Assembly (NCBI GenBank): GCA_024640315.1
Contig: JAHEFF010000004.1
Span: 1 to 62,939 of the forward strand
Length of the DNA stretch: 62,939 bases
Origin: Woeseiaceae bacterium
GTDB taxonomy: Bacteria; Pseudomonadota; Gammaproteobacteria; Steroidobacterales; Woeseiaceae
Direction of reading: 5' to 3'
Part shown: positions 1-8,713 of the stretch, piece after piece
How positions within the stretch are numbered: position 1 is the first letter of the stretch
How the letters are laid out: the number at the start of each line of letters is the position of its first letter
Notes under the pieces: model-generated
Seen by the model: only the letters and a program-made list of their open reading frames with translations
The model's database searches: none
What the model was told of the DNA's origin: nothing
Translations under genes and position numbers: made by a program

Positions 1-1631
1 TCGTATTTCTCCTGCTCGCAATCGGCTTTCCCCTGGTCATGGTCTTTTCCTGGGCTTACGAGATCACTCCCGAGGGCCTGAGGAAGGAAGAAGACGTTGA
101 ACGCAACGAGTCAATCACGGCGGACACAGCACGCAAACTCAATACGGCTGTCATAGTTCTTTTGTTGTTATCGCTAGGCGGCATGGTTGCTGATCGACTG
201 ATTCCCGAGGACAGCGCGACGATTGACACAGTGGCCGCAGAGGCGCCCGAACCTGTGGGGCCGGCGGAACAGTCAATTGCTGTCTTGCCCTTCGTCAACA
301 TGAGTGCCGACCAGGAGAACGAATATTTTTCCGACGGCCTGTCTGAAGAGCTTCTCAACCTGCTCGCGAAGATTCCGGAACTACAGGTTGCCGCGCGAAC
401 GTCGGCCTTCAGCTTCAAAGGCGCCGACGTCAGCATTCCGGAAATCGCGAATAAACTAAATGTTGCCCATGTGCTCGAGGGAAGCGTCAGGAAATCCGGC
501 GATGATATTCGAATTACTGCGCAACTAATTAAAGCATCCGACGGCTATCACCTCTGGTCAGAAACCTGGGACCGCAAATTGACCGACGTCTTTGCAATTC
601 AGGACGAAATCGCGGCTGCAGTAGTCAACGTTCTGAAAGTTACGCTACTCGGCGAAACGCCGCATTCCCGCGTGACCGATCCACGCGCTTATGAACTGTA
701 TCTGCGAGCAAAGACAGTCGACAATGCAAGAACCAGAGAAGCCTATGAAGAAGGCATTCGGCTCTTGAATGAGGCGCTTGCGATCGATCCCGAATACGCG
801 GAGGCATGGGTGGAGCTCAGCACGCTGATTACTAATCAGACCGGGTCAGGTTATCTGGACTGGGACGACGGATTTGGCCGAGCGAAGAGCGCCGCCAGTC
901 GCGCACTTGAAATCGATCCCGAGAATGCTCGAGCTATGGCGAATATTGGCTGGATCGCAATGTACAGGGATCGCGATTACGCCGAGGCCGTGCGGCTGAT
1001 CAGCGCGGCACGCAGGCTCGAGCCTGGTAACGCGAGCGTGCTGAATGCCTATGCCGTTCTTAACGGTAACTTTGGCCGGACTCAAACAGCAAGATCTATC
1101 TACCTCGAGGCGCTGAGCATTGATCCGCTCGCAATGTCGGTCCTGGCAAACACGGCCGCAGTCAACTTCGCCCTTCAGCGCTTCGATGACATGGAAGAAA
1201 TGATTGTGCGCATGCGAGAAATAGGTGCCGACTCGCTCTATGCGGATATCTACGAAGGCTGGCGCGCCTACGGCATGGGAAACGCCGAGCTTGCGCTTGA
1301 TTTATGGCGCGGTATCGATGACCTTAACTCTGTGTGGGCACAGGCATTTCCGCTATACGATCTCGGGCAGGATGAAGAGGTTTTGAAGGCAATCGAAACG
1401 CTTAAGAACGCCGGCAGTCGGTCTGTTCAGGTCGCCAGTATTTACGCCTATATGGGTGATGCGGACAACGCATTTGCATGGCTCGAGCGGGGCTACGAGG
1501 ACGGAGATGACGACCTGGTCGAAATACGGCAATTCACGGCATTCGAGCCTGTGGAAGATGATCCGCGCTGGGAGCTCATGCTGGATAAGATCGGCATATC
1601 GGATGCCAATGCGAACCGAATTGGCCTGTAA
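1..1631 (+). CDS. TolB-like domain / TPR repeat protein, 5' truncated by window edge
   Basis: The frame is open from base 3 and reads VFLLLAIGFPLVMVFSWAYE before the first ATG at 39. That run is the membrane segment and W-A-[YF]-E-[IL]-T-P-E-G junction typical of the family, so the gene starts upstream of the window. In order I see a cytoplasmic-membrane segment, a linker, a second hydrophobic stretch (TAVIVLLLLSLGGMV), a TolB/FlgO-like domain beginning AVLPFVNMSADQENEYFSDG and ending near LLGETP, then TPR-type helical repeats to the C-terminus. Relatives often carry an N-terminal wHTH or adenylate-cyclase domain, which would lie outside this window. Substrate and role are unknown; family membership is fairly sure. 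Confidence 0.8.
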   Translation, partial: VFLLLAIGFPLVMVFSWAYEITPEGLRKEEDVERNESITADTARKLNTAVIVLLLLSLGGMVADRLIPEDSATIDTVAAEAPEPVGPAEQSIAVLPFVNMSADQENEYFSDGLSEELLNLLAKIPELQVAARTSAFSFKGADVSIPEIANKLNVAHVLEGSVRKSGDDIRITAQLIKASDGYHLWSETWDRKLTDVFAIQDEIAAAVVNVLKVTLLGETPHSRVTDPRAYELYLRAKTVDNARTREAYEEGIRLLNEALAIDPEYAEAWVELSTLITNQTGSGYLDWDDGFGRAKSAASRALEIDPENARAMANIGWIAMYRDRDYAEAVRLISAARRLEPGNASVLNAYAVLNGNFGRTQTARSIYLEALSIDPLAMSVLANTAAVNFALQRFDDMEEMIVRMREIGADSLYADIYEGWRAYGMGNAELALDLWRGIDDLNSVWAQAFPLYDLGQDEEVLKAIETLKNAGSRSVQVASIYAYMGDADNAFAWLERGYEDGDDDLVEIRQFTAFEPVEDDPRWELMLDKIGISDANANRIGL

Positions 1632-1651
1632 TCGGCACCGCTTTAAGGAAT

Positions 1652-1682
1652 AAAAAAAGCCCCGCAATGCGGGGCTTTTTCA
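1652..1682. terminator. Rho-independent terminator, probably bidirectional
   Basis: The inverted repeat AGCCCCGC-AAT-GCGGGGCT is flanked by an A-run on the left and a T-run on the right, so it can end transcription from both the TPR gene (+) and the barrel gene (-) that converge here. Confidence 0.9.
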
Positions 1683-1699
1683 TAACAGTTCACATTAGG

Positions 1700-2281
1700 C
1701 TAGCCGCCGAAGTAGAACCTGCCGTTGATGCCATAGGCTGATGAATCATCACCCCAGTCGGCGGTCAAACCAATGTCCACGTTTTCCGTGACGCCGTACA
1801 ACAGACCAACACCGAAACCGGTGTCGTCGCCGTCACCGAGATCAACGTAGTTGATTCCGGCATTCAGCTCGATGGCTTCTGAAGCCTGGTAACGCAGGCC
1901 TACACCGAGTCCGTAGCCGTTTTCGTCCTGACTACCTAAGCCGCTCGCGCCAACGTCTACATATTCGTAGGAGAGTCCTGCGACGAAATCAATTTGTTCT
2001 GACAGCGGTGCGTGCCAGCCGATGCCGGCGCTCAAACTATCAACATCGACCGTAATGCCCTGCTCCTCGAATTCGCCCATCCCGTAACTGCCAAATATGA
2101 AGAAACTTTCGTTGAGTTCGAAGGAACCACTCAGGCCGAAACCATCGCCATCGACATCGATAAAGCCGTCATCCAGGTTAAGGCGTTCGTATCCAACGCT
2201 AAAATAGTTGTAATCAAAACCCTGCGCGCTTGCCGAAGCGGAAAACGCGAGTAGTGCTGTAAACAATATAGAACGCATCAT
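1700..2281 (-). CDS. Small outer-membrane beta-barrel protein (paralogue 1)
   Basis: This is a 193-residue protein with a clear Sec signal peptide (MMRSILFTALLAFSASASA, cleavage before QG). The mature part consists of alternating hydrophobic/polar strands rich in Gly, Tyr and Asp and ends in a terminal strand closing in FYFGG, as in small 8-stranded barrels. The ATG at 2281 is preferred over the in-frame ATG at 2296 because GAAGGAG lies six bases upstream of it. The gene at 2565-3134 is a paralogue: both share QG..FDY near the mature N-terminus, a DGDG[FL]G[LI] segment, an [IF]FG[SG]Y strand, and the ending INGR[FL]YF. Ligand and function are unknown. Confidence 0.8.
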   Translation of the reverse strand: MMRSILFTALLAFSASASAQGFDYNYFSVGYERLNLDDGFIDVDGDGFGLSGSFELNESFFIFGSYGMGEFEEQGITVDVDSLSAGIGWHAPLSEQIDFVAGLSYEYVDVGASGLGSQDENGYGLGVGLRYQASEAIELNAGINYVDLGDGDDTGFGVGLLYGVTENVDIGLTADWGDDSSAYGINGRFYFGG

Positions 2282-2506
2282 GTCGTTCTCCTTCAATTGC
2301 CCAGGAAATAGCTGATAAATACCAGCAATCTGCGCAGGTTAGATCGTTTCACAGGTTAGGTAGTGCGGTGGGTCACAGATTGGGCTTTTACGCACCTATT
2401 GTTAAATAGCGGGGCGCGAATTTGTGCGCCAGGTTCCGTTTTTCAACACATTTGTTGCCGGAAAACCACGTGCCTGTCTGGATACTTTTTTTGCTTTGCG
2501 CATAGG

Positions 2507-2531
2507 AAAGGCCCGCAGAGCGGGCCTTTCC
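2507..2531. terminator. GC-rich hairpin, probable terminator of the second barrel gene
   Basis: The inverted repeat AAAGGCCCGC-AGAG-GCGGGCCTTT lies 35 bases beyond the stop codon of the leftward barrel gene. A long U-tract is lacking, so termination efficiency is uncertain. The rest of the 283-base gap between the two barrel genes shows no other obvious feature. Confidence 0.6.
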
Positions 2532-2564
2532 AGTTGCTCAATAAATAATCAGTGGCGAAAGGGT

Positions 2565-3134
2565 CTAATTGAAATAGAGACGGCCATTGATGCTCCAGAT
2601 TGAGAACTCGTCATCCCATGCACCGCTGACACCAACAGCGAATGCATCTGACAGGTTAAAAAGAAAGCCTGCATCGAGAGTGGTCTCGTTGCCGCTGTCC
2701 AAATCGGCATAAGTCAGGCCGCCGAAAAGTTCGACCCACTGGTTGGCACCCACTCTCACGCCAGCGCGAAGACCCAGGCCGTCGTTGTCAACAGAACCAC
2801 CACCAGGCAATCCGATCTTGGTTGTCTGATAAAAACCCTGCACGACAACATCCATCAATTTGGAAATCGGCATATTTATTCCGCCACCCGCTTTCCAGCC
2901 ACTGGCATCCAGGCTTGAACCAACATCGGTGCCCTTGTAGCCACCGAAAATATGCAGGTTGTTGGAAACAGCCAACGAAGCGCCTATACCCAGCCCGTCG
3001 CCATCGGTATTCTGGTTGTCGTATTCGGCATTGCTGTACGAGAGCTCGATGAAGCTGTAATCGAATCCCTTGCCCTGCCCCAGGGCAATTCCTGACAACG
3101 AAAGCAGCAGAACAACGAATAATGAACGCGCCAT
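2565..3134 (-). CDS. Small outer-membrane beta-barrel protein (paralogue 2)
   Basis: This 189-residue protein has a signal peptide MARSLFVVLLLSLSGIALG followed by QGKGFDYSF and about eight predicted amphipathic strands ending in INGRLYFN. GGGAG seven bases upstream supports the ATG at 3134 rather than the alternative in-frame start at 3164. It is a diverged paralogue of the gene at 1700-2281, in tandem and on the same strand, which suggests local duplication. The substrate is unknown. It lies directly downstream of mnmE on the same strand, about 80 bases from the mnmE stop, so read-through transcription is possible. Confidence 0.8.
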   Translation of the reverse strand: MARSLFVVLLLSLSGIALGQGKGFDYSFIELSYSNAEYDNQNTDGDGLGIGASLAVSNNLHIFGGYKGTDVGSSLDASGWKAGGGINMPISKLMDVVVQGFYQTTKIGLPGGGSVDNDGLGLRAGVRVGANQWVELFGGLTYADLDSGNETTLDAGFLFNLSDAFAVGVSGAWDDEFSIWSINGRLYFN

Positions 3135-3217
3135 GACGTTCTCCCCTGATGTTTGCCCCAACAAAGTGCCGCGGCGAGCGCCGAATCGCCTGCGACTGGG
3201 CTCATTTGAGCACAGGC

Positions 3218-4570
3218 CTACTTACCGATGCAAAACTCCGAGAAGATCCGGCCAAGCAAATCATCACTTGAAAACTCTCCGGTAATCGCACCGAGACACT
3301 CCTGGGACAGGCGCAGTTCCTCCGCCAACAACTCACCTGCTCGGGTTTCCTTGAGCGCTTTGCAACCACGGGCAAAATGTTCGTGAGCATCGTGCAAAGC
3401 ATCAACGTGCCTTTTTCGCGCGGTGAAAGCGCCCTCACCCAGGTCGCGATAGCCCGCGATGTCGCGAATGGTATTTCTGAGCGCACCGATGCCGGCGCCT
3501 GTTTTCGCCGAAACATTAAGAACCAGCGGTTCCTTTGTAACCACACCGGGCTCGTCACCACTCTGATCAATCTTGTTTCTTAAGACCAGGACCGGGATGT
3601 TTTCCGGTATGGCCTCGTCTGCCATGGCCGGCGAGGTCTCGGACGCATCCTGCATCCAGAGGACAGCGTCTGCTGTGGCCAGCGCTTTTCTTGCCCGGCG
3701 TATTCCCTCTGCTTCGATTGCGTCCGGATCTTCACGTAAACCCGCTGTATCGATTAGCTCCACGGTGAGGCCATCTATGTCGATTTGTTCACGCAAAATA
3801 TCTCGCGTGGTTCCCGCTATCTCGGTGACGATCGCGGCATCCTGCCCACTGAGGAGATTAAGAAGACTCGACTTGCCGGCATTTGGTTTTCCAATAATGA
3901 CGACCTGCAGACCGTCACGCAAAAGTCTTCCTGCTTCGGTTTTTGTTTGCAGCTGTTCGAATGCCTGCTCACAATTATCTATTCTCTCGACAAGCGCTGC
4001 GTCGGAAAGAAAATCAATTTCCTCTTCCGGAAAATCAATGGCCGCCTCGACATGTAGACGTAAGCGAATCAAGCGCTCCATAAGTGCATCGACTGCTGCT
4101 GAAAATGCACCGGACAGCGATCGATGAGCGGCTCTTGCCGCCTGCGCTGTGCCACTGTCAATAAGGTCAGCGACGGCCTCGGCCTGCACCAGGTCGAGCT
4201 TGCCGTTCATGAATGCTCGCTGTGAAAACTCGCCAGGCTCTGCCCGCCTGGCTCCCAGCCTGATGGCGGATTCGACGAGCATTGCCATGACAAGGGGCCC
4301 GCCGTGACCCTGCAGCTCCAGTACGGACTCTCCCGTAAAAGAAGCGGGCCCGGGAAACCACAAAGCGATACCGGAATCGATGGCTACGCCATCTGCGTCG
4401 AAAAACTCACCATGGGTTGCGTATCGTGGTGCTGGTAACGCCGCCAGCATGTGGCCCGCTATTTGTTCGGCGTCAGGACCGGACAAGCGAACAATTCCAA
4501 CGCCGCCTTTGCCGGGTGGAGTCGCAGCGGCAACGATTGTGTCGTTAATATAATCCGGCGCATTTTTCAT
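3218..4570 (-). CDS. mnmE: tRNA uridine-5-carboxymethylaminomethyl modification GTPase MnmE
   Basis: The 450-residue MnmE works with MnmG to install the cmnm5 group on U34 of certain tRNAs. Visible parts are the N-terminal formyl-THF-binding domain (NDTIVAAATPPGKGGVGIVR), a central helical region, the G1 loop GKPNAGKSSLL near residues 227-236, the DTAG motif and the diagnostic C-terminal FCIGK ending with its conserved cysteine. ATG at 4570 is preferred over a TTG four codons upstream. The gene follows yidC by 21 bases, giving the common order rpmH-rnpA-yidC-mnmE. mnmG, rsmG and parAB, which often follow, are replaced here by the two barrel genes. Confidence 0.97.
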   Translation of the reverse strand: MKNAPDYINDTIVAAATPPGKGGVGIVRLSGPDAEQIAGHMLAALPAPRYATHGEFFDADGVAIDSGIALWFPGPASFTGESVLELQGHGGPLVMAMLVESAIRLGARRAEPGEFSQRAFMNGKLDLVQAEAVADLIDSGTAQAARAAHRSLSGAFSAAVDALMERLIRLRLHVEAAIDFPEEEIDFLSDAALVERIDNCEQAFEQLQTKTEAGRLLRDGLQVVIIGKPNAGKSSLLNLLSGQDAAIVTEIAGTTRDILREQIDIDGLTVELIDTAGLREDPDAIEAEGIRRARKALATADAVLWMQDASETSPAMADEAIPENIPVLVLRNKIDQSGDEPGVVTKEPLVLNVSAKTGAGIGALRNTIRDIAGYRDLGEGAFTARKRHVDALHDAHEHFARGCKALKETRAGELLAEELRLSQECLGAITGEFSSDDLLGRIFSEFCIGK

Positions 4571-4591
4571 GCGGGCACCCAATCAGGTGAA

Positions 4592-6313
4592 TCAGGGCGT
4601 CTGTTTTTCCTTGTTTTTCTTTTTACCTTTCCGCGCAGCCGCCTCTTCATGCACCACTTTGTTGATGTACCACTGCTGGGCTATCGACAACAGCGTGTTC
4701 GTCACCCAGTAAAGCACGAGCCCGGACGGGAAGAACGCAAAGAACACCGTAAACATGATCGGCATGATCTGCATGACTTTCGCCTGCACCGGATCGCCAG
4801 GGGTTGGATTCAGCTTCTGCTGGAACAGCATTGCCGCGCCCATAATAATTGGCAGGATGAAGTAGGGATCTTTTGACGACAGGTCAGTGATCCAGAGCAC
4901 GAACGGTGCTTGCCGCATTTCAACGCTTTCGAGGAGTGCCCAGTAAAACGCAAGGAAGAACGGCATCTGAATCAGGATTGGCAGGCAGCCCGCTGCAGGA
5001 TTCACCTTCTCCCGTTTATAGAGCTCCATCATCGCCTGGCTCAGGGCTTGCCGGTCATCCTTATAACGATCCTGCAGCGACTTCATGCGCGGCTGAATCT
5101 CACGCATCTTCGCCATCGACCGACCGCTGGCTTCGGTCAGTTTGTAAAACGCAACCTTGATCAGAACGGTGACAGAAATAATCGCCACGCCCCAGTTGCC
5201 GACGAAGGAATAGACGAAGCTCAATAACCAGAACAGCGGTTGCGAAATAATGGTCAACCAACCGTAGTCGACGGTCAGCTTGAGGCTTTCAGCAATCTCT
5301 TCGAGTTGTGCCTGCAACTTCGGACCGACAAACGCGGTGGTCTCAAAAGTGTGTTGACTGCCGGGGCTGACAATAATCGATGGTGTGCCAATGAGGCTCG
5401 CCAATGACCTGTCACCTCGCGCAGACACGTTATAAACGTACTGTTCGTTTTGCGGTGGAACCACGGCGCTGAGAAAATGATGCTGTATGGATCCGATCCA
5501 TCCATTCGCTGCTGTAACGCTATAGGCGCCATCTGACAACAGGTCGTCTCGTTGCATCTTTTCAGACTTCTCGCCATCATAAATGACCGGTCCGTCGAAA
5601 GAATATGAGTCGACATCGAACATCGTCCGCTCTGCCTCGCGCGAGCGCCTGAGAATTTGAGCATAGCTGGCACCGCGCCAGTTAGCGTTGCTGTCGTTGA
5701 TGAGCTGTTGGGAGATGTCGATCCGGTAGCTGCCGCGCGTAAAGCGGAGGGTCTTTTCGACGCTAACGCCCTGCCCATCTGTCCAGGTCAGGGGTACGAT
5801 CAGTTCGTCGCTATTGCCTAGAATATATTCAGTTGCCTCGGCCGAATAACGGGCGGTGTGATTCGCCTTCGGTCCATCACCTGCCGAGTTGAGACCGGTT
5901 TGAATCATCCCGAGCTCTGCGGTGCCTGGACTCAGCAATTCGATGAGAACGTCCGGCTGGTCTTTGTGCACCGGGTATTTCAGCAGCGAGGCTCGCTGTA
6001 AGGTGCCACCAATAGTGCTGATATCAATGTCCAGCACATCCGTCTGCACGTGAATAATGGGCGCCAGGTCTGCGGGCGCATCGGCCGCCGCAAGGTCACT
6101 GGACGGTGTGGCGTCAGCGAGCTGCGGGGTCCCGGATGACTCCGCCGGCAATACTGGCAGCCCCGGCGCATCGGCGAGCGGGGCAGCCAGCTGTTCGGAG
6201 TTGGTAGTTGCCTGCGTGGCCGGGACCGGCGCGTGGTCCTGAACCCACGCCTGGTAAGTCAGCCACAACAAGAGGCCGAATGTCGACCAGATGATCAGCC
6301 GTTGATTGTCCAT
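4592..6313 (-). CDS. yidC: Membrane protein insertase YidC
   Basis: YidC inserts and folds inner-membrane proteins, alone or with SecYEG. The 573-residue protein has the Gram-negative form: an N-terminal signal-anchor (LIIWSTFGLLLWLTYQAW), a low-complexity Ala/Pro/Asp linker, a large periplasmic P1 domain (about residues 80-350), then the conserved helices of the 60KD_IMP domain (from GWLTIISQPLFWLLSF) with the hydrophilic-groove region, and a basic Lys-rich tail. The start lies next to the rnpA stop (6314), so the two are probably translated from one rpmH-rnpA-yidC-mnmE transcript. Confidence 0.98.
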   Translation of the reverse strand: MDNQRLIIWSTFGLLLWLTYQAWVQDHAPVPATQATTNSEQLAAPLADAPGLPVLPAESSGTPQLADATPSSDLAAADAPADLAPIIHVQTDVLDIDISTIGGTLQRASLLKYPVHKDQPDVLIELLSPGTAELGMIQTGLNSAGDGPKANHTARYSAEATEYILGNSDELIVPLTWTDGQGVSVEKTLRFTRGSYRIDISQQLINDSNANWRGASYAQILRRSREAERTMFDVDSYSFDGPVIYDGEKSEKMQRDDLLSDGAYSVTAANGWIGSIQHHFLSAVVPPQNEQYVYNVSARGDRSLASLIGTPSIIVSPGSQHTFETTAFVGPKLQAQLEEIAESLKLTVDYGWLTIISQPLFWLLSFVYSFVGNWGVAIISVTVLIKVAFYKLTEASGRSMAKMREIQPRMKSLQDRYKDDRQALSQAMMELYKREKVNPAAGCLPILIQMPFFLAFYWALLESVEMRQAPFVLWITDLSSKDPYFILPIIMGAAMLFQQKLNPTPGDPVQAKVMQIMPIMFTVFFAFFPSGLVLYWVTNTLLSIAQQWYINKVVHEEAAARKGKKKNKEKQTP

Positions 6314-6742
6314 CTATTCCTGTCTCGCAGTTTTTGCGTTCGCTGACTGGCATTGCTGCCAATGATTTTTCAGGCTGTCGAACAGTGCCTTGTTGGTTGC
6401 TGCGGCCGCGGCCGGTTGATTCAGAACGACAATATCAATGCCGCCAAGCAGAGCCCGGTGGTGGCGAAATGATTCCCTGGTAATACGCTTCAATCGATTG
6501 CGCCCGGTTGAAAGACGACAGTTCTTCTTGCCAATCGCAAGACCCAATCGAGGCTCGGTCGTGCCATTTGGCCGATAAAGAACAGTAAACATTTTATCGC
6601 GGCTGCGCCCGGCCCTGGTGAACACGCGACTGAAGGATAACTTGTCGGCCAAGCGATCCCGGCGCCTGAAGCGGCTGTCGGTCGCGGCGCCGGCTGTTGC
6701 TTTTCTTTCCGTGAGCCTGAATGACCGGAGATGACACCCGAT
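6314..6742 (-). CDS. rnpA: Ribonuclease P protein component, start codon unusual
   Basis: RnpA is the protein subunit of RNase P, which trims 5' leaders from pre-tRNA. The core is unmistakable: F-RRRDRL-x5-FSRVF, then RLGLAIGKKN and the RNR signature GRNRLKRITRESFR. No ATG, GTG or TTG occurs in frame between the rpmH stop and the first core residues. I provisionally start at ATC 6742, whose A is the last base of the rpmH TAA (sequence TAATC, like the common TAATG coupling), giving 142 residues. Alternatives are TTG at 6652 (112 residues, losing FRRRDR) or GTG 6952/TTG 6970 upstream of rpmH, in which case rnpA would contain rpmH entirely. Product identity is certain; the N-terminus is not. Confidence 0.9.
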   Translation of the reverse strand: MGCHLRSFRLTERKATAGAATDSRFRRRDRLADKLSFSRVFTRAGRSRDKMFTVLYRPNGTTEPRLGLAIGKKNCRLSTGRNRLKRITRESFRHHRALLGGIDIVVLNQPAAAAATNKALFDSLKNHWQQCQSANAKTARQE

Positions 6743-6876
6743 TACGGTGTCAGCTTCGCCCGACCTTTGGCGCGACGACGCTTTAATACTAAACGACCGG
6801 CCTTTGAGGCCATTCGTGCTCTGAATCCGTGAGTGCGGGCCCGCTTCAGAGTGCTGGGCTGAAATGTTCGTTTCAT
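6742..6876 (-). CDS. rpmH: 50S ribosomal protein L34
   Basis: This 44-codon gene encodes [20 protein letters not shown], continues [20 protein letters not shown] and ends KLTP, a complete and typical L34 (highly basic, exit-tunnel region of the 50S subunit). AGGTGG lies eight bases before the ATG. The TAA stop at 6744-6742 touches the reading frame of rnpA. The rnpA frame is open across the whole of this gene, one base out of phase. L34 commonly heads the rpmH-rnpA-yidC transcript divergent from dnaA, as here. Confidence 0.97.
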   Translation of the reverse strand: MKRTFQPSTLKRARTHGFRARMASKAGRLVLKRRRAKGRAKLTP

Positions 6877-7167
6877 TTGGGTGCCACCTGGCTTTAAACT
6901 GGTTGCGCGTTGTTAATGCGACGGTATTTGTCTTGGTGGGCGAGCTGCCCACCCCAAAGAAGGCCGGCAAGGGTACGCGGGGGGCCCATTTCTGTCAATA
7001 GAATAAGGCCTTATAAGCGGTATCCGAACTGCGTCGAATTTCAGCGGTGGTGGGCTTTTTCGCCCTGTTTTTCGTGTCTGGCAGAACGTGGGCTTCCGGT
7101 ATAGACTGCCCGGTCTCACCAGTTCGTAACAACGACAACGATAAGCGCAGTAATCCGGGGACACTCC
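6877..7167. other. rpmH-dnaA divergent intergenic region
   Basis: These 291 bases separate the two divergent operons. Apart from the rpmH promoter candidate I see a TATAGA -10-like element near 7100 facing dnaA without a convincing -35. I find no good DnaA box (TTATCCACA or one mismatch) here, unlike the dnaA-dnaN gap, so the origin appears to be on the other side of dnaA. Confidence 0.5.
6970..6998 (-). promoter_or_regulatory. Predicted sigma-70 promoter for rpmH-rnpA-yidC-mnmE
   Basis: On the minus strand a perfect TTGACA (-35, 6998-6993) is followed after exactly 17 bases by TACCCT (-10, 6975-6970), weak but in register. Transcription would begin near 6963, leaving a leader of about 85 bases before rpmH. 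A start at GTG 6952 would be inside this transcript; TTG 6970 would not. Confidence 0.5.
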
Positions 7168-8496
7168 TTGCAGCCCGAAATGACAGTATGGAATCGCTGT
7201 ATTCGCGACCTCCAGGCCGAACTGCCCGAGCAGCAGTTCAATACCTGGATTCGTCCTTTGCACGCGGTCGAAGACGGCCCTGTTCTGAAGCTCCTGGCGC
7301 CGAACCGTTTTGTCGTTGACTGGCTCAACCAGCATTACCTGGGCCGTATCGAGGAATTGCTGGACGGTGCCGGCAGCGGCAGTCAGGTGGTCCTCGAAGT
7401 CGGCTCTCGACAGGCTGCAACCACGCCGTCGATTACTCCCGTTCGCCCGGACCCGCCATCGAGTGAAGCGCCGGTCGTGTCGCGTCTCAATAGCGATTTT
7501 ACGTTCGCGAATTTCGTCGAGGGCAAGAGCAACCAGCTCGCCAAGGCAGCGGCCTCGCAGGTTGGTGAAAACCCGGGCAAGTCTTATAACCCGCTTTGTA
7601 TCTACGGCGGTGTCGGGCTTGGTAAGACCCACCTGATGCAGGCAATTGGCAACGCCATGCTAAAGAACCGTCCTGGAGCGAGGGTTAGTTATATTCACTC
7701 GGAGCGTTTTGTCGGCGATATGGTGAAGGGCCTGCAACACAACACGATTTCGGAGTTCAAGAGATCTTATCGCTCGCTTGATGCTTTGCTGATTGATGAC
7801 ATCCAGTTTTTTGCCGGAAAAGAACGCTCTCAGGAGGAGTTCTTTCACACATTCAATGCGTTGCTCGAGGGGCATAAACAGATTGTGCTGACGTGCGACC
7901 GGTATCCGAAAGAGGTTAACGGGCTTGAAGAACGGCTAAAGTCCCGTATGGGGTGGGGTCTCACTGTGGCCATTGAGCCACCAGAACTGGAAACTTCTGT
8001 CGCGATCCTGATGAGCAAGGCCGCTATGGAGGGCACCCTGTTACCTGAGGAGGTCGCCTTTTTTATTGCCAAACGCATTCGCTCAAATGTCCGTGAACTC
8101 GAAGGTGCGCTGCGGCGTGTCATCGCGAATTCTAAGTTTACGGGCCGTCCGATCAGTCTCGATTTTGCTAAAGAGGCGTTACGTGATTTGCTGGCGTTGC
8201 AGGATCGGCTGGTCTCGATAGAAAATATTCAAAAAACGGTGGCTGACTATTTCAAGCTTCGCGTCGCGGATTTGCTGTCAAAGCGCAGAACCCGTTCAAT
8301 TGCCAGGCCACGTCAGGTTGCGATGGCGTTGGCAAAAGAACTGACCAATCACAGTTTGCCGGAAATTGGTGATGCTTTCGGTGGTAGAGACCACACAACG
8401 GTGTTGCATGCCTGCCGGAGGATCGCCGCGCTTCGTGAAACGGACAAGCGCCTGGATGATGATTTTGTAAACCTGTTGAGAACATTGACAGGATGA
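7168..8496 (+). CDS. dnaA: Chromosomal replication initiator DnaA
   Basis: DnaA binds DnaA boxes at oriC and melts the adjacent AT-rich DNA. The domains run in order: N-terminal domain I ([20 protein letters not shown]), a short Pro/Ser linker, the AAA+ core with Walker [11 protein letters not shown] and Walker [13 protein letters not shown], then the C-terminal DNA-binding helix-turn-helix with [14 protein letters not shown] and the [11 protein letters not shown] signature. TTG at 7168 has GGGGA seven bases upstream; ATG at 7180 gives a slightly shorter 438-residue protein but has no ribosome-binding site. Two overlapping-spaced DnaA boxes start immediately after the stop codon, consistent with autoregulation and origin position. 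Confidence 0.97.
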   Translation: MQPEMTVWNRCIRDLQAELPEQQFNTWIRPLHAVEDGPVLKLLAPNRFVVDWLNQHYLGRIEELLDGAGSGSQVVLEVGSRQAATTPSITPVRPDPPSSEAPVVSRLNSDFTFANFVEGKSNQLAKAAASQVGENPGKSYNPLCIYGGVGLGKTHLMQAIGNAMLKNRPGARVSYIHSERFVGDMVKGLQHNTISEFKRSYRSLDALLIDDIQFFAGKERSQEEFFHTFNALLEGHKQIVLTCDRYPKEVNGLEERLKSRMGWGLTVAIEPPELETSVAILMSKAAMEGTLLPEEVAFFIAKRIRSNVRELEGALRRVIANSKFTGRPISLDFAKEALRDLLALQDRLVSIENIQKTVADYFKLRVADLLSKRRTRSIARPRQVAMALAKELTNHSLPEIGDAFGGRDHTTVLHACRRIAALRETDKRLDDDFVNLLRTLTG

Positions 8497-8704
8497 TGTG
8501 GATAAGCGGTGGATAATAGTGACTGTGATTGTTATCCACAGGTAGTACACAGGGTGTATGTTAGAAATACCGTATTTTAGGGTGTTTGGTTTTGAACGTA
8601 AATTATTGATTTTAGTGATGTTTTTTGTGTTATCCACAGGACTTCACTGCCTTAATAATAATAATAAACTATATATTTCCAAGATTTATTAACACTATTG
8701 ACAG
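8497..8704. other. oriC: Chromosomal replication origin (oriC)
   Basis: The dnaA-dnaN gap holds two perfect consensus DnaA boxes TTATCCACA on the plus strand (8532-8540 and 8630-8638), one perfect box on the minus strand (TGTGGATAA, 8497-8505) that begins at the first base after the dnaA stop, and a one-mismatch box (GGTGGATAA, 8508-8516). An AT-rich stretch at 8651-8700 follows the last box and is the likely unwinding element. Clustered boxes beside an AT-rich element between dnaA and dnaN is the standard arrangement in many bacteria. The divergence of gene orientation around dnaA fits an origin here. Confidence 0.9.
8653..8667 (+). other. DnaA-trio-like repeat in the origin unwinding element
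   Basis: Five consecutive TAA triplets (8653-8667) begin 14 bases downstream of the last consensus DnaA box and are followed by ACTATATATTT. This matches the described basal unwinding layout of DnaA box, spacer and DnaA-trio (5'-TA[G/A] repeats on the strand engaged by DnaA). Function is inferred from pattern only. Confidence 0.55.
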
Positions 8705-8713
8705 GTGGAATTG

